NCBI RefSeq assembly: GCF_013149275.1
Contig: NZ_JABGNA010000003.1
Span: 372,001-436,000, forward strand
DNA length: 64,000 bases
Origin: Mucilaginibacter sp. SG564
Lineage (GTDB): Bacteria > Bacteroidota > Bacteroidia > Sphingobacteriales > Sphingobacteriaceae
Direction of reading: 5' to 3'
The position numbers and the translations under genes are program-made. The notes beneath the pieces are model-generated. The model was not told the origin of the DNA. It saw nothing but the letters and a program-made list of their open reading frames with translations, and ran no database searches. Within the stretch, counting starts at the first letter, position 1, and every line of letters begins with the position of its first letter. Below are positions 32,861 through 41,666 of the stretch, one piece after another.

Positions 32861-34168
32861 ATGAAAAAATTCATACCCTTTGGCGTACTTATCCTTGTAA
32901 TTGTACTTGCCCTTATATATCCATCAGTTACCCTTACCACCATCAAAGACAGTAAAATTGACAGCGGTGATACCGCATGGCTTTTGGTAAGTACCGCCCT
33001 TGTACTCATCATGACACCCGGCCTGGCCTTTTTTTATGGCGGCATGGTGAGCAAAAAAAACGTACTATCAACCATGCTGCAAAGCTTTGTTTGTATGGGT
33101 GTTATCACCGTTATATGGGTGATATTTGGCTTTAGCCTGGCCTTTGGCGATTCTATCGGCGGCTTCATCGGCGATCCCCGCACCTTTTTTATGATGAAAG
33201 GCACCCTGGGTAATGCCACCTGGAAACTGGCGCCAACTATTCCATTGGTATTATTTGCCATGTTCCAGTTAAAATTCGCTGTAATTACACCGGCGCTTAT
33301 CACTGGTGCTTTTGCCGAGCGTATCCGCTTTAACTCCTATGTGATTTTCCTTTGCCTGTTCATGATATTTATATATGCCCCACTGGCTCACTCTACCTGG
33401 CACCCGGATGGTTTTCTGTTTGGCAAAGGCGTACTGGATTTTGCCGGCGGTACGGTAGTACACATGTCGGCAGGTTGGGCTGCATTGGCTTCGGCATTAT
33501 ATTTAAAACAACGTAACGATAAAGCACACGCGCCTGCACGCATCAGCTATGTGTTATTAGGCACCGGTTTATTATGGTTCGGCTGGTTCGGCTTTAACGC
33601 AGGTTCGGCTTTAGGCTCAGGCACATTGGCAGCTACTGCTTTGGCAACTACTACCACCGCATCAGCAGCTGCAGCTATGGCATGGATGTTTTTTGACATA
33701 TTGCGTGGTAAAAAACCCGGGGTTATGGGTGCTTGTATAGGCGCGGTAGTAGGCCTGGTAGCTATCACACCGGCAGCGGGCTTTGTAACCATCCCCCACT
33801 CTCTCATCATCGGCATCGTAGCCGCGGTAGTAAGTAACCTGGTTGTGATCTGGAGAACATCAACCAGCATTGATGATACGCTCGATGTATTCCCTTGTCA
33901 CGGCGTAGGCGGTATGGTGGGTATGTTATTAACCGGCGTATTCGCGCATCAAAATGTAAACGCGGGTAACACAACCGGCAATGGCTTATATTATGGCGAA
34001 ACCCATTTGTTTTTCCTTCACCTCATTACATTGATAGGTGTTTCTGCCTTCGCATTTTTTGGCTCCTTATTATTATTAAAGATCACAGATATGATCAGCA
34101 CTTTACGTGTTAGCCCAGAAGAAGAGCTTGCAGGCCTGGATATTAGCCAGCACGACGAAGAGCTTTAA
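32861..34168 (+). CDS. amt: Ammonium transporter (Amt/MEP/Rh), first copy
   Basis: The 435-residue inner-membrane channel has a signal/first helix, about eleven transmembrane segments, the signature FFYGGMVSKKNVLSTMLQSF, and the two pore histidines in GGTVVHMSAG and VFPCHGVGGMVG. It conducts ammonium into the cytoplasm. ATG 32861 is chosen because the longer frame from 32807 passes through the leader hairpin. The short C-terminus (SPEEELAGLDISQHDEEL) is typical. It is separated from a second amt by a DUF4468 gene and a porin. No P-II gene is adjacent. It ends at a terminator at 34215. Confidence 0.95.
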   Translation: MKKFIPFGVLILVIVLALIYPSVTLTTIKDSKIDSGDTAWLLVSTALVLIMTPGLAFFYGGMVSKKNVLSTMLQSFVCMGVITVIWVIFGFSLAFGDSIGGFIGDPRTFFMMKGTLGNATWKLAPTIPLVLFAMFQLKFAVITPALITGAFAERIRFNSYVIFLCLFMIFIYAPLAHSTWHPDGFLFGKGVLDFAGGTVVHMSAGWAALASALYLKQRNDKAHAPARISYVLLGTGLLWFGWFGFNAGSALGSGTLAATALATTTTASAAAAMAWMFFDILRGKKPGVMGACIGAVVGLVAITPAAGFVTIPHSLIIGIVAAVVSNLVVIWRTSTSIDDTLDVFPCHGVGGMVGMLLTGVFAHQNVNAGNTTGNGLYYGETHLFFLHLITLIGVSAFAFFGSLLLLKITDMISTLRVSPEEELAGLDISQHDEEL

Positions 34169-34214
34169 GCTACATAGCGCTATAAAAATCAAAACCAAAC
34201 AACAAGAAAAAACT

Positions 34215-34246
34215 AAAGCTGCATTTTTAAAGATGCAGCTTTTTTA
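34215..34246 (+). terminator. Terminator of the first amt gene
   Basis: A perfect 10-bp stem AAAGCTGCAT/ATGCAGCTTT with loop TTTTAAAG is followed by TTTT. Confidence 0.88.
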
Positions 34247-34372
34247 ATTATTGAATTATTGATTTAGTGAATTAGTGATTTCTTTGTCGGAACCCGAATT
34301 AGTAGAATTTAAGAATTAACTCGGTTGAGGGCTGCGCCGTTTTCAGGATTTGACTAACTTGCTTACCAATTT

Positions 34373-34440
34373 CTCACTACTCACTACTCACTACTCACTA
34401 CTCACTACTCACTACTCACTACTCACTACTCACTACTCAC
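34373..34440. repeat. 7-bp tandem repeat (TCACTAC, about 9.6 copies)
   Basis: TCACTAC is repeated perfectly about nine and a half times, ending 4 bp before the stop codon of the DUF4468 gene (minus strand). There are no spacers, so it is not a CRISPR. It probably varies in length by slippage. Confidence 0.93.
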
Positions 34441-34444
34441 CAAA

Positions 34445-35038
34445 CTACCACTCCTTGGTTGAAATCTTATTGATCTTTTTTTGCTCTTTGGGCAGGGCTG
34501 ATATTTTGAGCATGTATGACCTGAGCACTGCTCCTACTTTGCGACTGTTTAATAACATTCGGTTTAAAAACTCCGCCACATCGCGCTTGTCCAGCTTATC
34601 TTTGGCTTTTTCCATGGGAATGGTTACACCCGGTACAGCTTCATATACATTATAGCGGTTGCGTTGATAAGGCACATATACAAAATCGGTAAACCAGTAG
34701 CGGTATTTATTATCCTTTACCTCAACCCTCAGGGTGTAGGTTATTTCGCCATCTTCATGGGTGGTTACGAATGATTTTTTTGATACCAGGAAACCACTGC
34801 TACCTACCAGTACACCCTGGGCCTTATCGGCAGTCGACTGCTTTAGCTTACCTTTTGGATAGGCCGACTTAAAAAAGTAAAGCCCGCGGTTATACAAGGT
34901 ATCAGCGCTCAGGCCATCCTGGGCAACCGTTTGATAATAGATATACTTATCATTTTCATCCAAAGCCAACGAATCTGTCTGAGCCGAAGCACTTTTCACA
35001 AACAACACACAAACAAGCGCTATCAATATATTTTTCAT
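34445..35038 (-). CDS. DUF4468 domain protein, exported
   Basis: The 197-residue protein has a signal peptide (ILIALVCVLFVKSASAQ, cleavage near residue 20) and a DUF4468 domain beginning YIYYQTVAQDGLSADTLYNRGLYFF, which is widespread in Bacteroidota with no known function. Mixed strands follow (GEITYTLRVEVKDNKYRYWFTDFVY), then a C-terminal helical region. I chose ATG 35038 (MKNILIAL) over the frame start at 35062, which has a basic lead. It lies between the first amt and the porin, but it is separated from both by repeats, so a nitrogen role is not implied. Confidence 0.82.
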   Translation of the reverse strand: MKNILIALVCVLFVKSASAQTDSLALDENDKYIYYQTVAQDGLSADTLYNRGLYFFKSAYPKGKLKQSTADKAQGVLVGSSGFLVSKKSFVTTHEDGEITYTLRVEVKDNKYRYWFTDFVYVPYQRNRYNVYEAVPGVTIPMEKAKDKLDKRDVAEFLNRMLLNSRKVGAVLRSYMLKISALPKEQKKINKISTKEW

Positions 35039-35060
35039 TTTATACTTTATTAAGTTGAGC

Positions 35061-35184
35061 AAGGATTTTTTGGAGCAAGAAACAAGGACTTTTGGAGCAA
35101 GAACAAAAGGAACAAAGAGTAAGGACTTTTAACCCACCTGAATTCTATTTTTTTTCTATCCTTGTTCTTTGCTCAAAAATCTTT
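35061..35184. repeat. 'GGAGCAAGAAACAAGGA' word inverted repeat
   Basis: The left arm (35061-35090: GGATTTTTTGGAGCAAGAAA then CAAGGA) pairs imperfectly with the right arm (35159-35184: TCCTTGTTCTTTGCTC then AAAAATC). Within the left half the word recurs as a tandem copy (TTTTGGAGCAAGAACAAAAGG). Confidence 0.65.
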
Positions 35185-35292
35185 GTTCGAAAATCTTTAT
35201 CCTCAAAGATAAAAGCCGTTCCGGTAATAGGAACGGCTTTTATAAAAAGAATTTATTTATTTTTTCTTAGAAATGGGTTAAAACATCTTTTA

Positions 35293-35390
35293 TGTAGAGA
35301 CGCATAATTGCGTCTCCCACAGGACAAGCCACTTTGCATTGTTTAACCTCCTTAATCTGTAAACGAGAGACGTAATTATACGTCTCTACA
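35293..35390. repeat. GAGACGC-family repeat pair, copy 1
   Basis: TGTAGAGACGCATAATTGCG then TCTC (35293-35316) is complementary to 35367-35390. Each arm is also self-complementary (GAGACGCATAATTGCGTCTC). The other copy is at 51048-51110. Confidence 0.85.
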
Positions 35391-35404
35391 TTTAGAACCA
35401 CCTC

Positions 35405-36442
35405 TTAGAACGCGTAAACCGCCGCTAACACAAACTGCGAAGCTTTATTGGTTGCTACACCGCTGCTGTTAACAAAAGGCGCGTAGAATTTATCGCTCTT
35501 TTTATCAAACCTCACCTCCGGTATCAGCGTTAGCGGACCGGCCTTAATATTTGAGGTTACGGTGATCGCTTTTACATTGCCGCCATCTTTTTTAACTTTA
35601 AAATACTCACCCCTTAAACCAAAGCTCACTATTTTTGAAACAGCATACTGCGGGTAAAGAGCAACACCTTCAAAACCGCCACCATCATGAGGAGCCGAGA
35701 AGGTGGCACCATTTAAGCCTAATTTAAAGGCATCGGTTATCTGATAGGCTGTTGTCAGGTCAAATTCTGTTCCGGAGTATGACCCGGTTAATACGTTCAG
35801 ATAAGCAGTCCAGCCTTTAACCGGGGCAACCATCAATTGCGCGCCAAAGGTTGATACATCACCAGAGGTTGTAGCACCTTCACCTACAGACCTGTAAGAG
35901 TTATAGGCATTCCAGTAGTTATTAAATATACCGGCCATTAAGCTCACTTTATCAGAGAAAGCATAGGTAGCTTTTAAACCCGCGTTTTGGAACGGACCAT
36001 TGGTGAACAGGTATGAAGTTGAATAGTTATAATTGCCCGTTGGCGCAATTACCTCATAACCCACAAAAGTTGCCATATAACCCGCTGTTAAATTAAACTG
36101 ACTGGTAACATCATAGGAAACATACAGGTTTTGGATATGATAATTAGGGTTAGGGATTGACTGATCATTTCGCGGACCGAAAGACAATTCACCTACAAAT
36201 GAAGCCTTGCCTACCTTTTTCTTCAAACCCAGGTCAATCATACCTATCGAAACCGAATTCTGATCTGATGCGAAACTGGTTGGTATATTGGCGTGTTTAG
36301 AAAAATCGTATTTATAGTATGCATCAACAGATCCGGTTATGGTCAGGGGTGGATCTGCCGCTGCTGTTTTTGTGGTGTCCTGTGCTTTCACCGTGAAAGC
36401 CGCGATAGAAAATAAACATAATAGTAAAGCTGTTTTTTTCAT
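35405..36442 (-). CDS. Outer-membrane beta-barrel porin (OmpL-like, bbp2 type)
   Basis: The 345-residue protein has a signal peptide (TALLLCLFSIAAFTVKAQ) and then alternating amphipathic strands with aromatic ends, closing with the terminal aromatic FVLAAVYAF. Sequence blocks VDAYYKYDF, NLYVSYDVTSQFNLTAGYMATFVGYE and LVPEVRFDKKSD-like strands fit the 'putative beta-barrel porin-2, OmpL-like' family. It lies directly downstream of the second amt (minus strand), an arrangement suggesting that it admits ammonium or small nitrogen compounds to the periplasm (inference). Confidence 0.87.
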   Translation of the reverse strand: MKKTALLLCLFSIAAFTVKAQDTTKTAAADPPLTITGSVDAYYKYDFSKHANIPTSFASDQNSVSIGMIDLGLKKKVGKASFVGELSFGPRNDQSIPNPNYHIQNLYVSYDVTSQFNLTAGYMATFVGYEVIAPTGNYNYSTSYLFTNGPFQNAGLKATYAFSDKVSLMAGIFNNYWNAYNSYRSVGEGATTSGDVSTFGAQLMVAPVKGWTAYLNVLTGSYSGTEFDLTTAYQITDAFKLGLNGATFSAPHDGGGFEGVALYPQYAVSKIVSFGLRGEYFKVKKDGGNVKAITVTSNIKAGPLTLIPEVRFDKKSDKFYAPFVNSSGVATNKASQFVLAAVYAF

Positions 36443-36656
36443 GATAACGATTTAATTGTTAATAAAATTGGGTTTGTTAATTTTTTGATTTAAAATATTG
36501 ATATACAAATAGTTATTACCTTACAGGACCTTTTATTGTCGGCATAAAAAATCCCTGTGCAGTTGGCGATGCCATTGCATTAAAGCCACACACCAACCAC
36601 ACAAGGTATTACAAGACCCCGACCGGGAATCTTTTTGTTATTATTTATTCGTCGTC

Positions 36657-38279
36657 TTAAACTTCGGTAGTCGACTTAACCCCCTTGTCAAAAAGACCGC
36701 TCAAGCTGATCTCTTCTTCCTGAGCTGGGTAAACTTCGATACCGTGATCAAACACATCGATACCGCCTAAGCCAGCTTCGCCATGTTCTTCGATACGCAG
36801 TTTCCATGGATTTGGCAATTTGTTGATGATAAACATCATGGCAAAAGTTACTATAAACACCGAAGCTGTAATAGCAAAGCTGCCGATGAATTGAGCCTTC
36901 AGTACACCAAAACCACCACCATAGAATAAACCTGCAACCGGAGCAGAGTTATCGGCACCTGTTGGCCCCGTGGCACCAAACTGACCAGAAGCGAATAAGC
37001 CTAATGATAAAGTACCCCAGATACCGCACAGACCGTGAACAGAAACCGCGCCAACCGGATCGTCAATGCGGAACCACTCGATCAGGTAAACACCAGCAAA
37101 TATCACGAAGCCGGCAACCGCGCCTAATAAAATAGAGCCAAACGGACTTACCCAGTAGCATGGACAGGTAATAGCAACCAAACCGCCTAAAAATCCATTG
37201 ATAGTAAAGGCCAGATCGAACTTGCCTTTTGTTGGGCCCCACCAAAGCGCGGCAAGCATAGCAGCAAAACCACCAGCGCAAGCAGCAAGGGTAGTATTAG
37301 CAGCAACACGGCCAATACCCTGCATATCCATTGCGCTTAAGGTTGAACCAGGGTTGAAACCATACCAGCCAAACCATAATATAAAACCACCTACGGCAGC
37401 AACTAATAAGTTATGACCTGCAGGCAATCCTCCTTTTTCTTTATCGTCACGGGCAAATATTCTGCCTAACCGAGGGCCTAATACCATAGCGCCAGCCAAT
37501 GAGGCCACACCACCTATAGTATGTACCACGGTTGAACCTGCAAAGTCACGGAAAGGCTGAGCGGTTAAGTGAGCGAAAATTCCCGAAGTTCCCATGGTAG
37601 CCAGGAAACCATCCGGACCCCATGCCCAGTGACCAATTATTGGATAAATAAAACCTGTAATACCTATACTGTATAAAATATCGCCACGGAAACTGGTACG
37701 ACCGATCATGGCACCAGAAACAATTGTTGAACAAGTATCGGCAAACGCATATTGGAAAATCCAGTGTGCCAAAAGCGGAATACCGGTTGAACCATAAGTA
37801 GCGGGCGTATTTTGTAAAAAGAACCAGTTAGTAATGGTTTTGCCGTCGGCGCCTAAGCCACCCCAGCCAATAAAGCCATTACCGTTACCAAACATAAAGG
37901 CATAACCTATTGCGTAAAACAATAACCCGCAAAGACATGTATCAAAAATACACTCCATTAAAACGTTAACCGTTTCTCTTTTACGGGCAAAGCCAGCTTC
38001 AAGCATCACAAAACCAGCCTGCATACCGAAAACCAAAAAGGCGGCCACCAGTGTCCATACCGTATTAACAGTATTGATCAGTGCCGTCTCGTGAGCGGTG
38101 TAAGTGTCGGCAGCGTGAGCAGATGTACCTAATATACCAGGTAAACTCATCATGGCCACCAATACCAACCCTAACCCAATCATTTTTCCTGTTAAAATGG
38201 TAGCTCCCAGCGCCCATTTTTCACGTGACAGTTGTCGGACTGCACTCAGGAGGTTGTGTTTTGTTGAACTTACTTTCAT
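36657..38279 (-). CDS. amt: Ammonium transporter (Amt), second copy, with N-terminal extension
   Basis: The 540-residue Amt channel has about 60 extra N-terminal residues including a hydrophobic segment and signal-type end (MMSLPGILGTSAHAAD) before the conserved start ALINTVNTVWTLVAAFLVFGMQAGFVMLEAGFARKRE. Pore histidines are in GSTVVHTIGG and VSVHGLCGIWG. The tail is longer than in the other copy and ends with IEVYPAQEEEISLSGLFDKG. It precedes the porin gene (215 bp gap) and faces glutamine synthetase III. It is likely co-regulated by nitrogen supply. Two direct repeats lie just upstream of its start. Confidence 0.95.
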   Translation of the reverse strand: MKVSSTKHNLLSAVRQLSREKWALGATILTGKMIGLGLVLVAMMSLPGILGTSAHAADTYTAHETALINTVNTVWTLVAAFLVFGMQAGFVMLEAGFARKRETVNVLMECIFDTCLCGLLFYAIGYAFMFGNGNGFIGWGGLGADGKTITNWFFLQNTPATYGSTGIPLLAHWIFQYAFADTCSTIVSGAMIGRTSFRGDILYSIGITGFIYPIIGHWAWGPDGFLATMGTSGIFAHLTAQPFRDFAGSTVVHTIGGVASLAGAMVLGPRLGRIFARDDKEKGGLPAGHNLLVAAVGGFILWFGWYGFNPGSTLSAMDMQGIGRVAANTTLAACAGGFAAMLAALWWGPTKGKFDLAFTINGFLGGLVAITCPCYWVSPFGSILLGAVAGFVIFAGVYLIEWFRIDDPVGAVSVHGLCGIWGTLSLGLFASGQFGATGPTGADNSAPVAGLFYGGGFGVLKAQFIGSFAITASVFIVTFAMMFIINKLPNPWKLRIEEHGEAGLGGIDVFDHGIEVYPAQEEEISLSGLFDKGVKSTTEV

Positions 38280-38284
38280 TTGTC

Positions 38285-38333
38285 TTTAATTTAGTTTGAT
38301 TGTTTTTAAAAGTTTAATTTAGTTTGATTGTTT
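38285..38333. promoter_or_regulatory. Direct repeats upstream of amt2
   Basis: The 20-mer TTTAATTTAGTTTGATTGTT occurs at 38285 and again at 38313, spaced 28 bp. A third, weaker match TTTAATTAAGCTTGATTG begins at 38336. Regular spacing of about 2.6 helical turns just ahead of the amt2 start suggests regulator sites. Confidence 0.55.
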
Positions 38334-38857
38334 ATTTAATTAAGCTTGATTGCAGGGTAAAAATCCACAAAAACCATCATCCCACCTCACAAATACTACC
38401 TTTTAACAATTCAATTATTGATAATTTTATAAAAAACTCAATAATTATGATGTTTCTGTAAATTATTTTCTGAAATTATGCAGTAATTTTAAGAATAACA
38501 AATTTTTAACAAAAAAATAACGCTAAAAAATGCAATATTTACGAAAATTGTAAATCAAAACTAAAATTTAAGGTAAATTTTAATGATTTTGAAATTTTAT
38601 TCACCTACAAATCAATTTAAATTCACACATTCAAAAAAAATGAAGAATTTTTCAGACAAAATTTGATTTTTTGAATATTTCAGAGCAAAAAACAAGAAAA
38701 AACAGCATAAAATTCAAATTTAAACTCAACTCAAGGCGCCAAATGAGTGATTTTCTTAGAAATATTCAGAATTTAAGTTTTATTGACCAGGGCAATCACT
38801 TTTTAAAATTCATGTGTTTTTTATTAGCTCGAAAAGGGGGCGAAAGCTAAAAGGCGG

Positions 38858-38974
38858 AGGTTACGCCGAATTTATTCAGCATCTCACTCACAGATACACC
38901 GCCGCAACAGGCAAATTTTTGACCCGACAAGGGTGAATATCCTTAGGTATGCCCAAATAAATTCGGCATAACCT
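38858..38974. repeat. AGGTTACGCCGAATTTATT inverted repeat
   Basis: A 19-nt arm (38858-38876) pairs with 38956-38974 with one mismatch (C/T, a G-U pair in RNA). The 79-nt loop is GC-richer than the surrounding DNA. It lies 120 bp before glnA. Confidence 0.75.
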
Positions 38975-39095
38975 ATTTTTTTATTGATTTTTCTATTCAT
39001 TTACTTACTTATATCATATTTCCGCTAAATTTTGCACATATTTTAAAGGATAGTTCTATTTTTGAGAGTTGACCTTTATTTAAACCGTATATCTT

Positions 39096-41270
39096 ATGTC
39101 TAACATCCGATTTAAAGCACTACAGGACGTCCTGGGCAGGACCATCCCGGAAGTGAAACCACCTTCTTCAAAAATTTCAGATTATTTTGGTGCCAATGTT
39201 TTCGATAAAAAGAAAATGAAGGAATACCTTTCAACAGAGGCCTATCAGGGAATCATTAACTCTATCGAAAAAGGTGAACCAATCCCGCGCGACCTGGCCG
39301 AGCAAATTGCCGCAGCTATGAAATCATGGGCGTTGGGTAAAGGAGCAACGCATTATACGCACTGGTTTCAACCGCTTACCGGCACTACCGCCGAAAAGCA
39401 CGACGCTTTTTTTGAACCAACTGCCGATGGAGGCGCCATTGAGCGTTTCTCCGGTGATGCATTGGCGCAGCAAGAGCCAGATGCTTCAAGCTTTCCGAGC
39501 GGCGGCATCCGCAATACCTTTGAGGCCCGTGGTTATACCGCCTGGGATCCATCATCACCTGCATTTTTGATGGCCCGCACTTTATGTATACCTACCGTTT
39601 TTGTCTCCTACACCGGCGAGGCCCTGGATTATAAAGTACCATTATTAAAAGCATTAAGCGTTTTAGATAAAGCCGCTGTAGATGTTTGCCACTATTTTGA
39701 TAAAGGCATCGAAAAGGTAAATGCGTCCTTAGGTATCGAGCAGGAATATTTCCTGGTTGATATTGCCTTATTTAATGCGCGTCCCGATCTGTATTTAACC
39801 GGCCGTACCCTGTTCGGTCACATATCGGCCAAAAACCAGCAATTGGAAGATCATTATTTTGGATCGATACCGGAGCGCGTGTATGCTTACATGCAGGATA
39901 TGGAAGCCGAGGCCTTGTTACTAGGTATACCTTTAAAAACCCGCCACAACGAGGTTGCACCTTCGCAGTTTGAGTGCGCCCCTATTTATGAAGAGATAAA
40001 CCTGGCCATTGACCACAACCAATTATTAATGGACCTGATGGACCGTGTTGCCCGTCGCCACAATTTCAAAGTGTTGTTGCACGAAAAACCTTACGCCGGC
40101 ATCAATGGTTCAGGTAAGCACAATAACTGGTCACTGATAACCAATACAGGTAAAAACCTGTTGTCGCCAGGTAAAACGCCTAAGAACAACCTCATGTTCC
40201 TCACCTTCTTTGTAAATACAATTAAAGCGGTTTATGAGCATGCAGATTTGTTAAGAGCGTCTATCGCTTCGGTAAATAATGATCACCGCTTAGGTGCTAA
40301 TGAAGCCCCTCCGGCTATCATCTCTATTTTCCTGGGCAGCCAGCTGAATGATGTGCTGGACGAAATAGAAACTTCGAGGATCAGCAAAAAGATCAAAGAA
40401 GATAACTTGCTATGGCAGGGCATCCCTAAAATACCACAGATATTGCCCGATAATACCGACCGTAACCGTACCTCGCCTTTTGCCTTTACCGGTAATAAGT
40501 TTGAGCTGCGCGCCGTAGGGTCATCAGCAAACTCTGCCAGCCCGATGACGGTGTTGAATCTGATTGTGGCCGATCAGCTTAAAAAATTCAAGTATGATGT
40601 AGATAAGCTGATCAAAAAGGGCGAGAAAAAAGATGTGGCCCTGTTAATGGTGATCAAAAAATACATCAAAGAGTCGAAAAACATCCGCTTTGAGGGCAAT
40701 GGCTACAGCGATGCATGGGAAAAAGAAGCAGAAGAAAGAGGCTTATCAAACATCAAAACTACGCCAAAAGCGCTGGATGCCATGTTATCCGAAAAAACAG
40801 ATATCCTTTTTGCAGAAACTGGCATATTTACTCCTCGCGAAGCACATGCCCGTCACGAGATCTTGCTGGATGCTTTCTACAAGAAATTACAGATAGAGGC
40901 GCGCGTTATTGGCGAGCTGGTACTGAATGTGATCATTCCATCGGCTATTGCCTATCAATCTAAATTGATCGAGAACGTAAAAGGCCTCAAAGATCTTGGC
41001 CTAAGCGCCGATACTTACGCCGCCCAACTTGACATTATCACCAAAATAGCCGAACACGTGAACTTTATAAAAGCAAACGTGGAGCAAATGGTTGATGAAC
41101 GCAAAAAAGCTAATGTGATAGAAGATATACGCCAACGTGCCATTGATTATGACGAAAAGGTTAAAACGTTCTTCCAGCCGATACGCTACCATGTAGATAA
41201 ACTGGAGCAATTGATAGATGACACCCTTTGGCCACTACCAAAATTCAGGGAGCTGCTATTTATAAAGTAA
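39096..41270 (+). CDS. glnA: Glutamine synthetase type III
   Basis: This 724-residue GSIII (GlnN-type) makes glutamine from glutamate, ammonia and ATP in the cytoplasm; it is about 250 residues longer than GSI. Family marks are KGATHYTHWFQPLTG, the IEQEYFLVD metal-binding segment, RHNEVAPSQFECAPI, HEKPYAGINGSGKHNNWSL (active-site His and ATP site), and the GSIII signature NRTSPFAFTGNKFELRAVGSSAN. It lies beside two amt genes and a porin, forming an ammonium assimilation cluster. A terminator follows at 41290. Confidence 0.97.
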   Translation: MSNIRFKALQDVLGRTIPEVKPPSSKISDYFGANVFDKKKMKEYLSTEAYQGIINSIEKGEPIPRDLAEQIAAAMKSWALGKGATHYTHWFQPLTGTTAEKHDAFFEPTADGGAIERFSGDALAQQEPDASSFPSGGIRNTFEARGYTAWDPSSPAFLMARTLCIPTVFVSYTGEALDYKVPLLKALSVLDKAAVDVCHYFDKGIEKVNASLGIEQEYFLVDIALFNARPDLYLTGRTLFGHISAKNQQLEDHYFGSIPERVYAYMQDMEAEALLLGIPLKTRHNEVAPSQFECAPIYEEINLAIDHNQLLMDLMDRVARRHNFKVLLHEKPYAGINGSGKHNNWSLITNTGKNLLSPGKTPKNNLMFLTFFVNTIKAVYEHADLLRASIASVNNDHRLGANEAPPAIISIFLGSQLNDVLDEIETSRISKKIKEDNLLWQGIPKIPQILPDNTDRNRTSPFAFTGNKFELRAVGSSANSASPMTVLNLIVADQLKKFKYDVDKLIKKGEKKDVALLMVIKKYIKESKNIRFEGNGYSDAWEKEAEERGLSNIKTTPKALDAMLSEKTDILFAETGIFTPREAHARHEILLDAFYKKLQIEARVIGELVLNVIIPSAIAYQSKLIENVKGLKDLGLSADTYAAQLDIITKIAEHVNFIKANVEQMVDERKKANVIEDIRQRAIDYDEKVKTFFQPIRYHVDKLEQLIDDTLWPLPKFRELLFIK

Positions 41271-41289
41271 ATAAACACTAATTTTTTGA

Positions 41290-41317
41290 AGGAGTTGACT
41301 TAGGTCAGCTCCTTTTT
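41290..41317 (+). terminator. Terminator of glnA
   Basis: A 10-bp stem AGGAGTTGAC/GTCAGCTCCT (one G-U pair), loop TTAG, is followed by TTTT. Confidence 0.85.
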
Positions 41318-41348
41318 GTTTAAAGTACATTGGATCATCACGCGGCGA

Positions 41349-41571
41349 CGACTCACCCTGTCATCGCTGCGCTCGACATCCCTCTCTTCGCCTACGGCGT
41401 AAAGAGGGAGTTTTTTGTCATCCTGAGGAACGAAGGATCTATTTTAAGATTGAAAAGTTCAATAATAGATGCTTCACTTCGTTGAGCATGACAGATCTAT
41501 TTTTCCCTTCACCCTCTTTCCGCAGTAGGCGAAGAGAGGGTCGCCTAGCGAAGCGTAGGCGGGGTGAGTCG
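41349..41571. repeat. Nested inverted repeat: 60-nt outer arms around a GTCATCCTGAGG pair
   Basis: The outer arm 41349-41409 (CGACTCACCC … CCCTCTCTTCGCCTACGGCG) is imperfectly complementary to 41512-41571 (… GTAGGCGAAGAGAGGG … GGGGTGAGTCG). Enclosed at 41415-41495 is copy B of the GTCATCCTGAGG family. The whole block lies between the glnA terminator and the purM promoter. Confidence 0.8.
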
Positions 41572-41654
41572 GTACCGGGCCCAATTCGCGCAATCCGTGT
41601 TTCATCGCATTCGTGCAATTCGCATAAATTCGTGACAATTAATGTCAAAATCAT

Positions 41655-41662
41655 TAGTTTTG
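41655..41662 (+). promoter_or_regulatory. -7 promoter element of purM (TAGTTTTG)
   Basis: TAGTTTTG followed by CG lies 4 nt before the purM ATG and fits TAnnTTTG. Transcription from it would be essentially leaderless, unless the start codon is a later one. Confidence 0.45.
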
Positions 41663-41666
41663 CGCT

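Larger units (their letters stand above)
38280..39095. other. 816 bp AT-rich divergent control region, amt2 / glnA
   Basis: It contains the direct repeats at 38285-38333, then a very AT-rich stretch (38390-38700, many A and T runs), G/A-rich words at 38830-38860 (GAAAAGGGGGCGAAAGC), and the inverted repeat 38858-38974. No open frame of note was seen. It should hold the promoters of amt2 and glnA. Confidence 0.7.

Noticed and set aside
34373-34440. Possible CRISPR array
   Set aside because: The 7-bp units are directly contiguous with no spacers, and no cas genes are near.
38390-38700. Possible origin-like AT-rich region
   Set aside because: No DnaA boxes or dnaA/dnaN neighbours were seen. 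AT-richness here is common in gaps of this genome.
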